Shown here piece after piece: positions 10,383 through 18,695 of a stretch of 64,000 nucleotides of DNA (within the stretch, counting starts at the first letter, position 1; each line of letters starts with the position of its first letter). The notes under the pieces were generated by a model that worked only from the letters and a program-made list of their open reading frames with translations, had not been told where the DNA came from and made no database searches. The stretch lies in NCBI RefSeq assembly GCF_036226765.1, contig NZ_CP109017.1, positions 2,927,501 to 2,991,500 on the forward strand, read 5' to 3'. The DNA is from Streptomyces sp. NBC_00670 (GTDB taxonomy: Bacteria; Actinomycetota; Actinomycetes; Streptomycetales; Streptomycetaceae). The translations under genes were made by a program, and so were the position numbers.

Positions 10383-10737
10383 GACGTTGGACGGTACCGC
10401 ACTCTTGAGCGGGCCGCGACGACTCTCCCCCAGGTCACTCCCCCGTGTCGGGGTGTGAGACGCCCCACACGCACTGTTCGAACCACCTCGCTGACCTGCG
10501 AGGACAGCGACCGGCGAAATACCGAACAGGTAGGAATCCAGTCAGAAGAACGTACGAAAACGATCAATTCGCGTGAGTCGGGCGACCTCGGACGACCTCT
10601 AAAAGATACGCAATCAAGCCGAGCTTGGCTGGAATGATCCGCTTCGGTCGTGCCGCGTCCGGGCGGCCCCGGCGTCCCCCAGGCTCCCGTCGCGTCGGGG
10701 CCGGGCGCACGGGCGACGGCGGGGCTACGCTTCGTAA
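10383..10737. promoter_or_regulatory. Divergent intergenic region, relatively AT-rich
   Basis: 355 bp between DUF3499 and the zincin-like gene. The stretch 10500-10640 is clearly more AT-rich than its surroundings (for example GAACGTACGAAAACGATCAA and CTAAAAGATACGCAATC), as expected for a region with several promoters. A TACCGT box at 10391-10396 (minus) and a TACGCT box at 10726-10731 (plus) sit at the two ends. No gene is seen. Confidence 0.5.
10726..10731 (+). promoter_or_regulatory. Candidate -10 box of a leaderless promoter
   Basis: TACGCT ends 6 nt before the GTG at 10738, so transcription would begin at or next to the start codon. The same geometry is seen at 25122 and 62910. No strong -35 is visible. 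Confidence 0.4.
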
Positions 10738-11187
10738 GTGATGGACAACCTCGTACCGCACCGCGCCGCCGCCCCCGGGCCCCGCCGCCGCGACCGGCAC
10801 GGCAGAGGCATGCGCGGCCCCATCGCACCGCCACAGGTGCCGCTCGCCGCGAGCCGCGCCGAGGCCTTCGCGGACCTGGTGCAGGACTCGGTGGAACGGC
10901 TCGAACGGCGCTGGCCGCAGCTGTCGGACGTCGACTTCCTGGTCCTGGACGTGCCCCAGCTCGACGGCACGGCGGGCTGGAGCGACGACACCGTCCCGCT
11001 GGGCGGCACCGTCGCGGCGCAGGGCGGCCGGCCCGCGCGGGTCGTCGTCTACCGGCGGCCAGTGGAGATCCGCACCAAGGGGCGCGACGAGCGGGCGGCG
11101 CTGGTCCACGAGGTGGTCGTGGAGCAGGTCGCGGAGGTGCTCGGCCTCACGCCGGAGACGGTCGACCCTCGGTACGGCGAGGACTGA
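10738..11187 (+). CDS. Zincin-like metallopeptidase family protein with degenerate motif
   Basis: 149 aa. It belongs to the small actinobacterial metallopeptidase family that sits next to DUF3499. The C-terminal stretch LVHEVVVEQVAEVLGL aligns with the HExxH helix, but here it reads H124-E125-V-V-V, so the second metal-binding His is missing. A conserved DVDFLVLDVPQ strand precedes it. Loss of the second ligand suggests it is not a normal zinc protease. Start: GTG at 10738 fits the leaderless spacing; the ATG at 10741 is equally possible. It is followed by the convergent DUF5719 gene. Confidence 0.75.
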   Translation: MMDNLVPHRAAAPGPRRRDRHGRGMRGPIAPPQVPLAASRAEAFADLVQDSVERLERRWPQLSDVDFLVLDVPQLDGTAGWSDDTVPLGGTVAAQGGRPARVVVYRRPVEIRTKGRDERAALVHEVVVEQVAEVLGLTPETVDPRYGED

Positions 11188-11255
11188 CCCCGGAGACGGC
11201 CGATCCGCCGCGCGGCGAGGACTGACCCCGGAGGCGGCAGGGGGCTGCCGGTCGC

Positions 11256-12785
11256 CTACTTCTGCAGCACCGACAGGTCCTGGTCCGCCTCCGGGACCGC
11301 GACCGTGCCGCGGTCGTCGGGGAGCGTCTGGACGGTGAAGGCGGGAACGCCCTCGTACGTCCGTTCAAGGGTGCGCGAGGCGTACACCGCACCGCCCGAC
11401 AGGTGTTCGACCGTGAGGGCGTACGTGCCCTTCAGGCCGCCCGGCACGGGCACGGTGACGTTCTCGGTGGCACCGCCCTTGATCGAGTACTCCTTGGTCG
11501 CCGCCGTGCCGCCCTCGCTGCCCGCCGACGCCGTCACCCGCACCTTCGCCGACGAGCCGGGCGCGGCCAGGGACAGCACCGTGCCCTTGGCGCCGTTCCC
11601 GGCGGCCGTCGCCCTGGTGTCCACCGGCGCGGTGGCCGGGATGAAGGCGGTCTCCTGCTTGCCGCTCTTGCCGCGCAGTACCCGCACGGCGGCCACCACC
11701 GGCACCGAGCCCTCGCTCGGGGTCAGCACCAGCGAACCGGCCTCGCCGCGCGTGAGGTCGCCGAGGTCGACGGCGGTGGTCGTGCCCGCCTTGACGTGCA
11801 CCGTCTCGTGACCCGCCGGGGTGATCAGCCCGGAGGGCGAGGCGAGCCGCACCTTCAGATCGGCGTCGGAGTCGCCCGGCGCGAACGCGACCAGCCGTAC
11901 GTCGGTGGCGTCCGTGGGGATGCCGGGTAGCACGAGCCGGGTGGCCGGGTCGGTGGTGGCGGGCAGCCAGTCGCCGCCCAGTTCGTCGTCGAGGGCCTGG
12001 ACGGTGGCGGCGACCCGGCCGCTGCGGACGTTCACATGAACGGTGAGGTCCTTCTCGTCGGCCTCGGTGAGGGTGGACAGCAGGAGCGGCTCGCTGGCGT
12101 GCGGCTTGACGGTGATGCCGTCGCCGACGGTGGTCTTCAGGGCGCCGTCCTTGCCGTAGAGCTCGACGTCGACGACGGCGGCGGAGTCGTCCGGGTTGGT
12201 CAGGTGCACGTAGTCCGTACGGGAGGCGGCGGTGCTGGCGCCCGGGAACCAGAACTCGGTGTCCGGGAGGCCGCACGCGGTGCCGAGCAGTCCGCGGCCG
12301 GCGCCGGCGGCGACCTGGGTGGTCTGCTGCACCGTCCAGCCGGGCGCGAACCGGCCGGTGGCGATGCCCGCCAGGGCGGGGGTCTCGGCGCCGGAGGTGT
12401 CGTCGGCGACCGGGGTGCCGGGCTCCTTGGGTTTTAGTGACGGTGTGTCGGCGCTCTTCGCGTCGCTCCTGGAGCCCTTTTCGGAGTCACTCTTCGCCTC
12501 ACCGCCCTCCGCGTCGTCGGGGGACTGCCCGTCCGCCGCCGTCAGCTCCGCCTTGCCGTCGCTGCCGGTGCCCTTGGTGACCGGTGTGAACGACGTGTAG
12601 TCGGTCTCGGCCAGGTCGGAGTTGCTCGGCGCGGGGCAGAGCAGGCTGGTGCGCTCCACGGGCAGTTGGGCGGCCGCGCGGGCGGTGTCCGCCCCGGTGT
12701 CGGCCGGGGCGTTCATCGTGGCGAACCCGGTGACGGCGGCGAGCGCGGCCGTGCCGGCGATCAGGGACAGGGTGGTGCGCTTCAC
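11256..12785 (-). CDS. DUF5719 family secreted or anchored protein
   Basis: 509 aa. The N-terminal signal peptide is clear: MKRTTLSLIAGTAALAAVTGF. A variable Asp/Ser/Lys-rich stretch follows, then beta-rich repeats of the kind seen in extracellular proteins, such as YVHLTNPDDSAAVVDVELYG and VRLVAFAPGDSDADLKVRL. Its start overlaps the end of the large glycosyltransferase gene by 4 bp (ATGA), so the two are translationally coupled and probably work together at the cell surface. The function of the family is unknown. Confidence 0.85.
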   Translation of the reverse strand: MKRTTLSLIAGTAALAAVTGFATMNAPADTGADTARAAAQLPVERTSLLCPAPSNSDLAETDYTSFTPVTKGTGSDGKAELTAADGQSPDDAEGGEAKSDSEKGSRSDAKSADTPSLKPKEPGTPVADDTSGAETPALAGIATGRFAPGWTVQQTTQVAAGAGRGLLGTACGLPDTEFWFPGASTAASRTDYVHLTNPDDSAAVVDVELYGKDGALKTTVGDGITVKPHASEPLLLSTLTEADEKDLTVHVNVRSGRVAATVQALDDELGGDWLPATTDPATRLVLPGIPTDATDVRLVAFAPGDSDADLKVRLASPSGLITPAGHETVHVKAGTTTAVDLGDLTRGEAGSLVLTPSEGSVPVVAAVRVLRGKSGKQETAFIPATAPVDTRATAAGNGAKGTVLSLAAPGSSAKVRVTASAGSEGGTAATKEYSIKGGATENVTVPVPGGLKGTYALTVEHLSGGAVYASRTLERTYEGVPAFTVQTLPDDRGTVAVPEADQDLSVLQK

Positions 12786-15700
12786 TGCTGGCTCCCGTGG
12801 GGGCGCTCGCTGTCGGTGCCGTTGTCGTGCGCCGGGTCGTACGGCGCACCCTGGTCGTAGGGGACGCCCTGGTCGTACGGGGCTCCCGGTTCGTACGGCG
12901 TCTGTGCGTCGTACGGGGCCTGGGGGTCGTACGGGGCCTGGGGGTCGTACGACGGGTCGTAGCCCTGGGCGTACCCCTGGTCGTACGGGGCGCCGGCGCC
13001 GTAGGCGTAGGGGTCGTACTGGCCGCTCTGGGTGGCCTGGGCGCCCTGGTAGGGGTCGCCCTGATAGGGCTGTTGCTGTGCCTCGTAGGGGTCCTGGGAG
13101 TACTGGCCGCCCTGGTACGGGTCGGCCTGGTAGCCGGCGTACTCGGCGTCCTGGTAGCCGGCGGTGTCCCAGGTGTCGTACCCCTGCTGCGGGACGGACT
13201 GCCGCGGGACGGCGGCGGCCGGGTCCGCGTCGTCCTCCCGCTGTCCGGCCGGTACGGCGAACTCGTCGTCCGGCGCCTCGGGTACGGGGCCGTCGGCGCC
13301 CTCGCCGGTGGCCCCGGCCGCCTCGAACTCCCCGGTGGCCTCGGCCGCCTCGGCGTTCTCGGCGCGTTCGCGCAGACGGCGGGCGCGGCGGCCGTCGCCG
13401 GTGAGGTCCTGGGCGGGGACGAGCGGCTCGTCGGGCAGGTCGTCATCGACGTCGCGGCGGCGCCCCGGCAGGGCCAGCACCACCAGGACGACGGCGAGCA
13501 GTCCCTGCGCCCACAGCCAGGCGCTGTGGGCCAGCGGCGTGTCGTAGGTGACGTCCAGCCGCCCGCCGGTCGCGGGGAGCTGGAAGCCCTGGGCCCAGCC
13601 GTCGACGGTGGTGCGGGTGAGCGGCTTGCCGTCCAGTGTCGCGGTCCAGTTGAAGTCGGCGGTGTCCGCGATCCGCAGGATCCGGTCGCCGGAGCCGGAG
13701 GCGGCCGGGATCTTGGTGTGGATCTCGACGGGCCCGGCGGCGACGGCCTCGGGCTCGTCGGAGGCGGCGGCGGAATCCGCCCCCGCGTCGGATCCGGACC
13801 CGGAGCCGCTCACGATGGCCGCGCGGGAGACCTGGCGGTCCACCCGCCACAGCGCGCTGCCGTCCTTCTGGCTGAGCCGGCTCAGCCCGGGCGTGGCGTC
13901 GAGGACGCGGCTCACCTGGCGGGGCGTGCCCTTGCGGACCAGCACGTACCGCACGGCGAAGCCGCCGAGTTCGTCGGCCTGGTCGGCGCCGGAACCGGCG
14001 ACCAGATTGGCGACGACCTTGTCGAGCCGCGCGTTCTCGCCGTCGGCCGCCGCCAGTTCGGCGTCCCCGAGACGGGCCCCGGAGCCGCGCACCAGGGTGT
14101 AGCGGACGTCGGCGGCGGAGGGGCTGTCGAGGACGAGGGTGCGCGGCTGGTCCGAACTGGTGCTCTCCTCGGCGACGAACGCGGGCACCTGGACGGGGTC
14201 GCGGCGTTCCAGGGGGCCGTCGGCGCCGCCGATCATCCAGCCCGCGGCGACGAGCAGCGGGCCGGCCGCGGAGGCGAACGCGATGAGCGCGGCCACGGGC
14301 TGGCGCCAGCCGAAGCTCTGTTCGGCCACGCGCGCGCGTGCCCCGTCGGCGCCGAGCACGGCGGCGGCGAGCAGCGCGATGCCGTAGACCAGGGTCGCGG
14401 GTCCGGCCCAGGTGGAGTCGTTGGACAGGACGGCGAAGACGAGGCCCACCAGGGCGATCGCCCAGGCCGTGCGGATGCCGAGGCCGCGCTCGGAGCGGAG
14501 CAGGGCGGCGAGCGCGGCGAGCACGATGCCGATCAGCATCAGTCCGCTGACCGTGCCCGGGCCGCCGGGGCTCGCGCCGAGCAGGTCGGTGGCCGAGGCG
14601 GCGCCGGCGCCGAACTCCAGTCCGGCCTCCTGGAAGAAGCCGGTCGGCAGCAGCGTCAGCGACCAGGGGGCGAGCACGAGCAGCGGCACGCCGAGCTGGA
14701 CGAGGTAGCGCGGCAGGTACGCGAGCGCCTCGCGGCGGCGCACGGCCAGGACGGCGAGGCCGAGCACGGCCGCGATCGGCCACACGATCGGCGTGAACGC
14801 CGTGGTGGCGGTGAGCAGCAGGGCGTAGGCCCAGGTGGCGCGCCAGCTGCCGCGGGTGCCCGGGGCGTGGGCGAGCCCGGCGGCGGCGACGCCCGCGCGG
14901 GCGATGAGCGGCAGCAGCACGGCGAGGACGGCGGTGCCCAGGCGGCCGCCGGCCAGCGCGCCGGTGGCGGCGGGCAGGAAGGCGTAGGCGACGGCCGCCC
15001 AGGCGCGCAGCAGCCGGGAGGTGACCAGCGGGCGCGAGGCGAAGTACGCGGTGAGGCCGGCCAGCGGCACGGAGCAGACCAGGAGCACGGTGATCGCGAG
15101 CCCGGTGGAGCCGAGCAGCACGCTCGCGAGGAGGGCCACGGCGGCGAGGTAGGGCGGCGCGGACGGGGTGCCGCCGGCGCCGACCGGGTGCCAGGCGTCG
15201 AGGTAGCGCGACCACAGCTCGGAGGCGTCCGCGGGGGCGGGCAGCAGGGCCCCGCCGGCCAGGGCGCCGCCGCCGAGCAGATTGCGGCACGCGGCCAGGG
15301 AGACGAGCAGCAGCACCAGGAAGAGCACCGGGCCGGGGCGGCGGGCGATGCGCTTGAGACGGGCGAACTGCTCGATCTCCAGGAAGTCGGCGTCGTCGCC
15401 GCCGGGCCCGGACTCGACGGCGCCGCCGTGCCGGCCGGCCGAGGACGCCTCGGGGTCGGAGCCGCCCATGAGGTTGCCCGCGACCTGTTCGACGGTGGCT
15501 CTCAGGGTGGCGCCGGGCGGCGGGAACAGGGGCTTGGACTCGTCCTTGTCGAGGTGGGCCCGGCGTTCGCGGCGGCCGGCGAGGATCCGCTCGGGCCGCA
15601 GCAGGACGCCGAGGAGTCCGCGGATCTCGTCCAGGGCCTGCCCGGGCACCTTGCCGACGAGGTAGGCGAGCGTGCGCAGCAGGGTGCCGACGACGATCCT

Positions 15701-16669
15701 GACGGCCATCCAGGGCAGCTGCGCGCCGCGGGCGTTGACGAGGAGGGTGTAGACGGCGCCCGCCTTGTCCACCTTGTGCGGGGAGGCGGCGGTGCGGCCC
15801 ACGCAGTCGACGGCGCGGCGCTCGCGGGAGGCCGCCTCGGCGTGCCGTACGACGGCGTCGGGGGCGATCAGGACGCGGTGGCCGGCGGCCTGGGCGCGCC
15901 AGCACAGGTCGACGTCGTCCCGCATCAGGGGCAGGTGCCGGTCGAACCCGCCGAGTTCCTCGAAGACGTCACGCCGGATCAGCATGCCGGCGGTGGAGAC
16001 GGACAGCACGGGGCGCACGTAGTCGTGCTGGCCCTGGTCCTGTTCGCGGCGGTCCAGGCCGGTCCAGCGGCGGCCGGAGTTGGCGATGGTGACGCCGACC
16101 TCCAGGAGCTGCCTGCGGTCGTACCAGCCGCGGAGCTTGGGGCCGACGACGGCGACGTCGTCCTGGCCGGCCTCGCGCTCGCGCTCGACGACGCCGAGGA
16201 GCTGGGCCAGGGCGTCGGGGGCGGGGGCGCTGTCGTCGTGCAGCAGCCAGAGCCAGTGTTCCGGTTCGCCGTACGGCAGTTCGGGCAGGTCGTAGGTGTC
16301 GTCCCGCCAGGAGCGGGTGACGGGGTCCCAGCCGCTGGGGCGCTTGAGGTACGGCAGGTCCTCGACGGTGGGCGTGGGCGCGGTGCGGTGCACCTCTTCG
16401 ACGGCCTGGCCGAAGCCCGTGCGGCGGGCCAGGTGCAGCACGCGGTCGTCGCCGAGGAACTCGGCGAGCAGCCGTGCGGAGTCGTCCGCGCTGCCGGTGT
16501 CGGCGGCCCAGGCCTGCTGCACCGGGCGCTCCTGGCCGAGCAGCCCGGCGAGCGCGTCGGGCAGCCAGCGGGCGCCGTCGTGGGAGACGAGCACCGCGGT
16601 CACCACGTGACGCGGGAACTCTGGGAGGGCGGTGTCGTGAGGAACCGCCGTGTGGCTGTGCACGGACAT
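12782..16669 (-). CDS. Large membrane-bound family 2 glycosyltransferase
   Basis: About 1295 aa. The N-terminal 300 residues are a GT-A glycosyltransferase: VTAVLVSHDGARWLPDALAG, the DTGSADDSARLL loop, LLHDDSAP as the acidic metal site, and RDDVDLCWRAQAAGHRVLI. About a dozen membrane segments follow (roughly residues 430-850), then an extracellular region and a further TM before the tail. The last 110 residues are a Gln/Tyr/Pro/Gly-rich repeat (PYDQG, APYDPQ). The ATG at 16669 (MSVHSHTAVPHD) is preferred; a GTG at 16708 is possible. It probably glycosylates a lipid-linked carrier or cell-wall polymer, using sugar made by the nearby man genes; this is inference. Confidence 0.88.
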   Translation of the reverse strand: MSVHSHTAVPHDTALPEFPRHVVTAVLVSHDGARWLPDALAGLLGQERPVQQAWAADTGSADDSARLLAEFLGDDRVLHLARRTGFGQAVEEVHRTAPTPTVEDLPYLKRPSGWDPVTRSWRDDTYDLPELPYGEPEHWLWLLHDDSAPAPDALAQLLGVVEREREAGQDDVAVVGPKLRGWYDRRQLLEVGVTIANSGRRWTGLDRREQDQGQHDYVRPVLSVSTAGMLIRRDVFEELGGFDRHLPLMRDDVDLCWRAQAAGHRVLIAPDAVVRHAEAASRERRAVDCVGRTAASPHKVDKAGAVYTLLVNARGAQLPWMAVRIVVGTLLRTLAYLVGKVPGQALDEIRGLLGVLLRPERILAGRRERRAHLDKDESKPLFPPPGATLRATVEQVAGNLMGGSDPEASSAGRHGGAVESGPGGDDADFLEIEQFARLKRIARRPGPVLFLVLLLVSLAACRNLLGGGALAGGALLPAPADASELWSRYLDAWHPVGAGGTPSAPPYLAAVALLASVLLGSTGLAITVLLVCSVPLAGLTAYFASRPLVTSRLLRAWAAVAYAFLPAATGALAGGRLGTAVLAVLLPLIARAGVAAAGLAHAPGTRGSWRATWAYALLLTATTAFTPIVWPIAAVLGLAVLAVRRREALAYLPRYLVQLGVPLLVLAPWSLTLLPTGFFQEAGLEFGAGAASATDLLGASPGGPGTVSGLMLIGIVLAALAALLRSERGLGIRTAWAIALVGLVFAVLSNDSTWAGPATLVYGIALLAAAVLGADGARARVAEQSFGWRQPVAALIAFASAAGPLLVAAGWMIGGADGPLERRDPVQVPAFVAEESTSSDQPRTLVLDSPSAADVRYTLVRGSGARLGDAELAAADGENARLDKVVANLVAGSGADQADELGGFAVRYVLVRKGTPRQVSRVLDATPGLSRLSQKDGSALWRVDRQVSRAAIVSGSGSGSDAGADSAAASDEPEAVAAGPVEIHTKIPAASGSGDRILRIADTADFNWTATLDGKPLTRTTVDGWAQGFQLPATGGRLDVTYDTPLAHSAWLWAQGLLAVVLVVLALPGRRRDVDDDLPDEPLVPAQDLTGDGRRARRLRERAENAEAAEATGEFEAAGATGEGADGPVPEAPDDEFAVPAGQREDDADPAAAVPRQSVPQQGYDTWDTAGYQDAEYAGYQADPYQGGQYSQDPYEAQQQPYQGDPYQGAQATQSGQYDPYAYGAGAPYDQGYAQGYDPSYDPQAPYDPQAPYDAQTPYEPGAPYDQGVPYDQGAPYDPAHDNGTDSERPHGSQQ

Positions 16670-17022
16670 CGAGGTACGGGCCCCGGTTCGATGGACTGCG
16701 GTGGACACCCGTGCCCGAACCTCATGGGAACGGCGGGGTGTCTCGGACGGAGGCCCACACTAACGGCTGCGCAAGATCACGGCCCGCCGCCTGTGGACAA
16801 CCCCGCGGCGGCGGGCCGTTCGTGGTGTTTCGCGGCGTCCCGAGGGCGCTTCGAGGCGCGCCGCCGAGACGCGGGGGTGCGGCGGGGAGTGGGTGTTCCG
16901 GGGGTGAGGTGCGTACGTCGTGCGTGTGCTGTGCGGAGGGTTCGGGCGGGTTGTGCGCGTGCGGCACGGAGGGCGACCCGTGCGGACGGTTCGTGCGGTT
17001 CGTGGTGGCGGCCGACGGGCCG
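16670..17022. other. Gap between whiB and the glycosyltransferase gene
   Basis: 353 bp without a credible gene. It contains a perfect 13-bp inverted repeat (16779-16819, listed separately) and a GT-rich stretch near 16900-17000. The promoter of the glycosyltransferase gene must lie in its left part. Confidence 0.5.
16779..16819 (-). terminator. Hairpin between whiB and the glycosyltransferase gene
   Basis: Perfect 13-bp inverted repeat: ACGGCCCGCCGCC at 16779-16791 and its complement at 16807-16819, with a 15-nt loop. It lies about 200 bp past the whiB stop and could end whiB transcription before the next gene. Confidence 0.5.
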
Positions 17023-17286
17023 TCAGACCGCGGCCTTCTTCAGGCGGCGGCGCTCGCGCTCGGACAGACCGCCCCAGATGCCGAACCGCTCGTCGTTGGC
17101 GAGCGCGTACTCCAGGCACTCGGAGCGGACCTCGCACGCCAGGCAGACCTTCTTGGCCTCCCTCGTGGAGCCGCCCTTCTCGGGGAAGAAGGACTCGGGG
17201 TCGGTCTGCGCGCACAGCGCGCGCTCCTGCCAGCCGAGCTCCTCGTCCGCGTCGTCGACCAGCAGTTGCTCCACCAGCTCGGTCAT
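17023..17286 (-). CDS. whiB: WhiB developmental regulator
   Basis: 87 aa iron-sulphur transcription factor. The four cluster ligands are C25, C48, C51 and C57 (CxnCxxCx5C), followed by the GIWGG turn at 70-73 and a basic C-terminus ERERRRLKKAAV that contacts DNA. The whole sequence is near-identical to my memory of S. coelicolor WhiB, which works with WhiA to start sporulation septation; the mycobacterial counterpart is WhiB2. GAGGGG precedes the ATG. It is transcribed away from the cysteine dioxygenase-like gene, with a long 777-bp intergenic region and a good promoter at 17360-17389. Confidence 0.97.
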   Translation of the reverse strand: MTELVEQLLVDDADEELGWQERALCAQTDPESFFPEKGGSTREAKKVCLACEVRSECLEYALANDERFGIWGGLSERERRRLKKAAV

Positions 17287-18063
17287 GTGCGCCCCTCGTC
17301 TGTCTTTCGCGTCCCCGTGATGCGGTCGTTACCGATTCCGGCTGAACGACACGAGTGAAATTACAAGTGTGCTGCTCCGGGCGAGTCAAGCCGAGATCTG
17401 CTATTGGGCCCCTTATTCACTCTGCGGAACCAAGGCGGCGCAGTAAGTGTTCAAATCGGCCTAAATCATGACAGCCGACAGGGGCCCCGGCGGGCCTCCA
17501 CCCCTTCACAGGGAAGGACGCCCAGACGTTCGATCTCGTTCCGCCCCGGTCGTCGAAGCGAACTTGATCACGTTCGTATCACAGGATCACAACGGCGGCC
17601 GTGCACCCGGGTGTGGGCCATGTGTCCCCGGATCCGGGAGAGCAAACCTTTCGCCTGGGCGATCCACCGGATGAGGTGAAACACCCGTACGGGCCGGGGG
17701 ACGAGTTGACACCGGGAGTGTGAACCGGTGTCCTAGGGGGCATGCTCGCGAACTTGGCCATCGCCTCGACCCGGCTCACCGGGTCCCACGGTGCTGCCCG
17801 GTCCCGCTGTAGCTGTTGTCGTTGTTCCGGCTGTTGAGCGCCGTCTGTCGCTCCGGTCGTCGCCGGGTCCGGGTGTAGTCGTCCGGCCGGTCTCCTCGTT
17901 GGGTCCACGAGGGCGTCGTCCTCGCCTGCCGGGCTTCGTCCTCGACCCGCGCGATGCGTGATCCGGCCGTCTGTTCGCTTCCGGTCATCCGCGCCCGCGT
18001 TTCGCGTTCCGCGTCTTCTCGTACCGTTCCCGCCCCACTCTCCGCCGAGGAACCACCGCATCC
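17287..18063. promoter_or_regulatory. Long divergent regulatory region upstream of whiB
   Basis: 777 bp without a convincing gene between whiB and the gene at 18064. The whiB-proximal 330 bp are relatively AT-rich and contain the promoter at 17360-17389, plus patches such as GAACTTGATCACGTTCGTAT near 17560. The half nearer 18064 is GC-rich with GTC-rich runs. The length suits a gene with several developmental inputs; S. coelicolor whiB is reported to have two promoters. Confidence 0.55.
17360..17389 (-). promoter_or_regulatory. whiB promoter (vegetative-type -35/-10)
   Basis: On the minus strand TTGACT (17384-17389), an 18-nt spacer, then TGTAAT (17360-17365). Each hexamer matches the sigma-70/HrdB consensus at 5 of 6 positions, which is strong for this genome. 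The predicted start site is near 17353, giving a leader of about 67 nt. The -10 lies within AGTGAAATTACA, which resembles a BldD-type half-site arrangement. Confidence 0.65.
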
Positions 18064-18573
18064 ATGAACAGTGACAGCGACCTCCAGATCGCCGGCGACA
18101 TCCTCGAAGTGCCGCATCTGCTCCAGCCGCCGCGTGAGCATCCGTCCACCGTGGCCGAGTTCGCCGGGCTGGCGCGGGCCGTCGCGGCCGACCGCGCGCA
18201 GTGGGAGCCGCTCGTCCGGTACGACGCGACGTCCCGGTGGTACCACCGGCTGCGGACCGGGCCCGGATACGAGGTGTGGCTGCTGTCGTGGGTCCCCGGG
18301 CAGGGCACCGGGCCGCACGGGCACGGGCCGTCGTCGGGGGTGCTGACGGTGCTGGACGGGGTGCTGACGGAGCGGAGCGCGCGGGGGGTGGGGGCGCTGG
18401 GGGCGGGGACGCAGAGGGTGTTCGCGGCGGGGTACGCGCATGAGGTCGTCAACGATGCGTTGGTACCTGCGGTGAGCTTGCATGTGTATTGGCCGGGGTT
18501 GACGGATATGCCGGCCGTACGGGAGGTGGGGGCGGGGGCTTGCGCCCCCGCTGCCCCCTTGGGTGCCTTCTAG
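18064..18573 (+). CDS. Cysteine dioxygenase family cupin protein
   Basis: 169 aa. Cysteine dioxygenases oxidise thiols such as cysteine to the sulphinate with a mononuclear iron held by three His. Here the cupin ligands are H85 and H87 in GPHGHGPSSG, and H126 in AAGYAHEVVND, with SLHVYWPG following. The family fit is good. GAGGAA lies upstream of the ATG. The C-terminal tail, about the last 15 residues (VGAGACAPAAPLGAF), is encoded by DNA resembling the dispersed GGGGGC/GCCCCC intergenic repeat, so the natural end may have been extended by it. The exact thiol substrate is unknown. Confidence 0.85.
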   Translation: MNSDSDLQIAGDILEVPHLLQPPREHPSTVAEFAGLARAVAADRAQWEPLVRYDATSRWYHRLRTGPGYEVWLLSWVPGQGTGPHGHGPSSGVLTVLDGVLTERSARGVGALGAGTQRVFAAGYAHEVVNDALVPAVSLHVYWPGLTDMPAVREVGAGACAPAAPLGAF

Positions 18574-18619
18574 TTCGGGACCTTTTGTTCGTTGGCGGGT
18601 GCGCCTTGTGTGTGGCTGG

Positions 18620-18668
18620 TCGCGCCCGCGCGGCGGAGCCGCAGATCGACACAGCCCGCGCCCCTTCC
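18620..18668. repeat. Dispersed rrGCGGCGGAGCCGC-type intergenic repeat, copy 1
   Basis: Reads TCGCGCCCGCGCGGCGGAGC then CGCAGATCGACACAGCC and ends CGCGCCCCTT. It matches the unit of the 64-bp array at 33146-33361. It contains the small hairpin GCGGC-GGA-GCCGC and lies in the gap before fbiA. Confidence 0.75.
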
Positions 18669-18695
18669 CGGGGTGCGGGCTGACAGACTGTGTCC

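Noticed and set aside
12797..17320. A 1507-codon open frame on the plus strand, opposite the giant glycosyltransferase
   Set aside because: It is a shadow of the minus-strand gene caused by GC bias. Its translation is Gly/Ala/Val/Arg-rich with no family features, whereas the opposite strand has clear GT2 motifs.
17404..17679. A small frame upstream of whiB
   Set aside because: Composition is not coding-like and there is no homologue I recognise; the region is better explained as promoter DNA.
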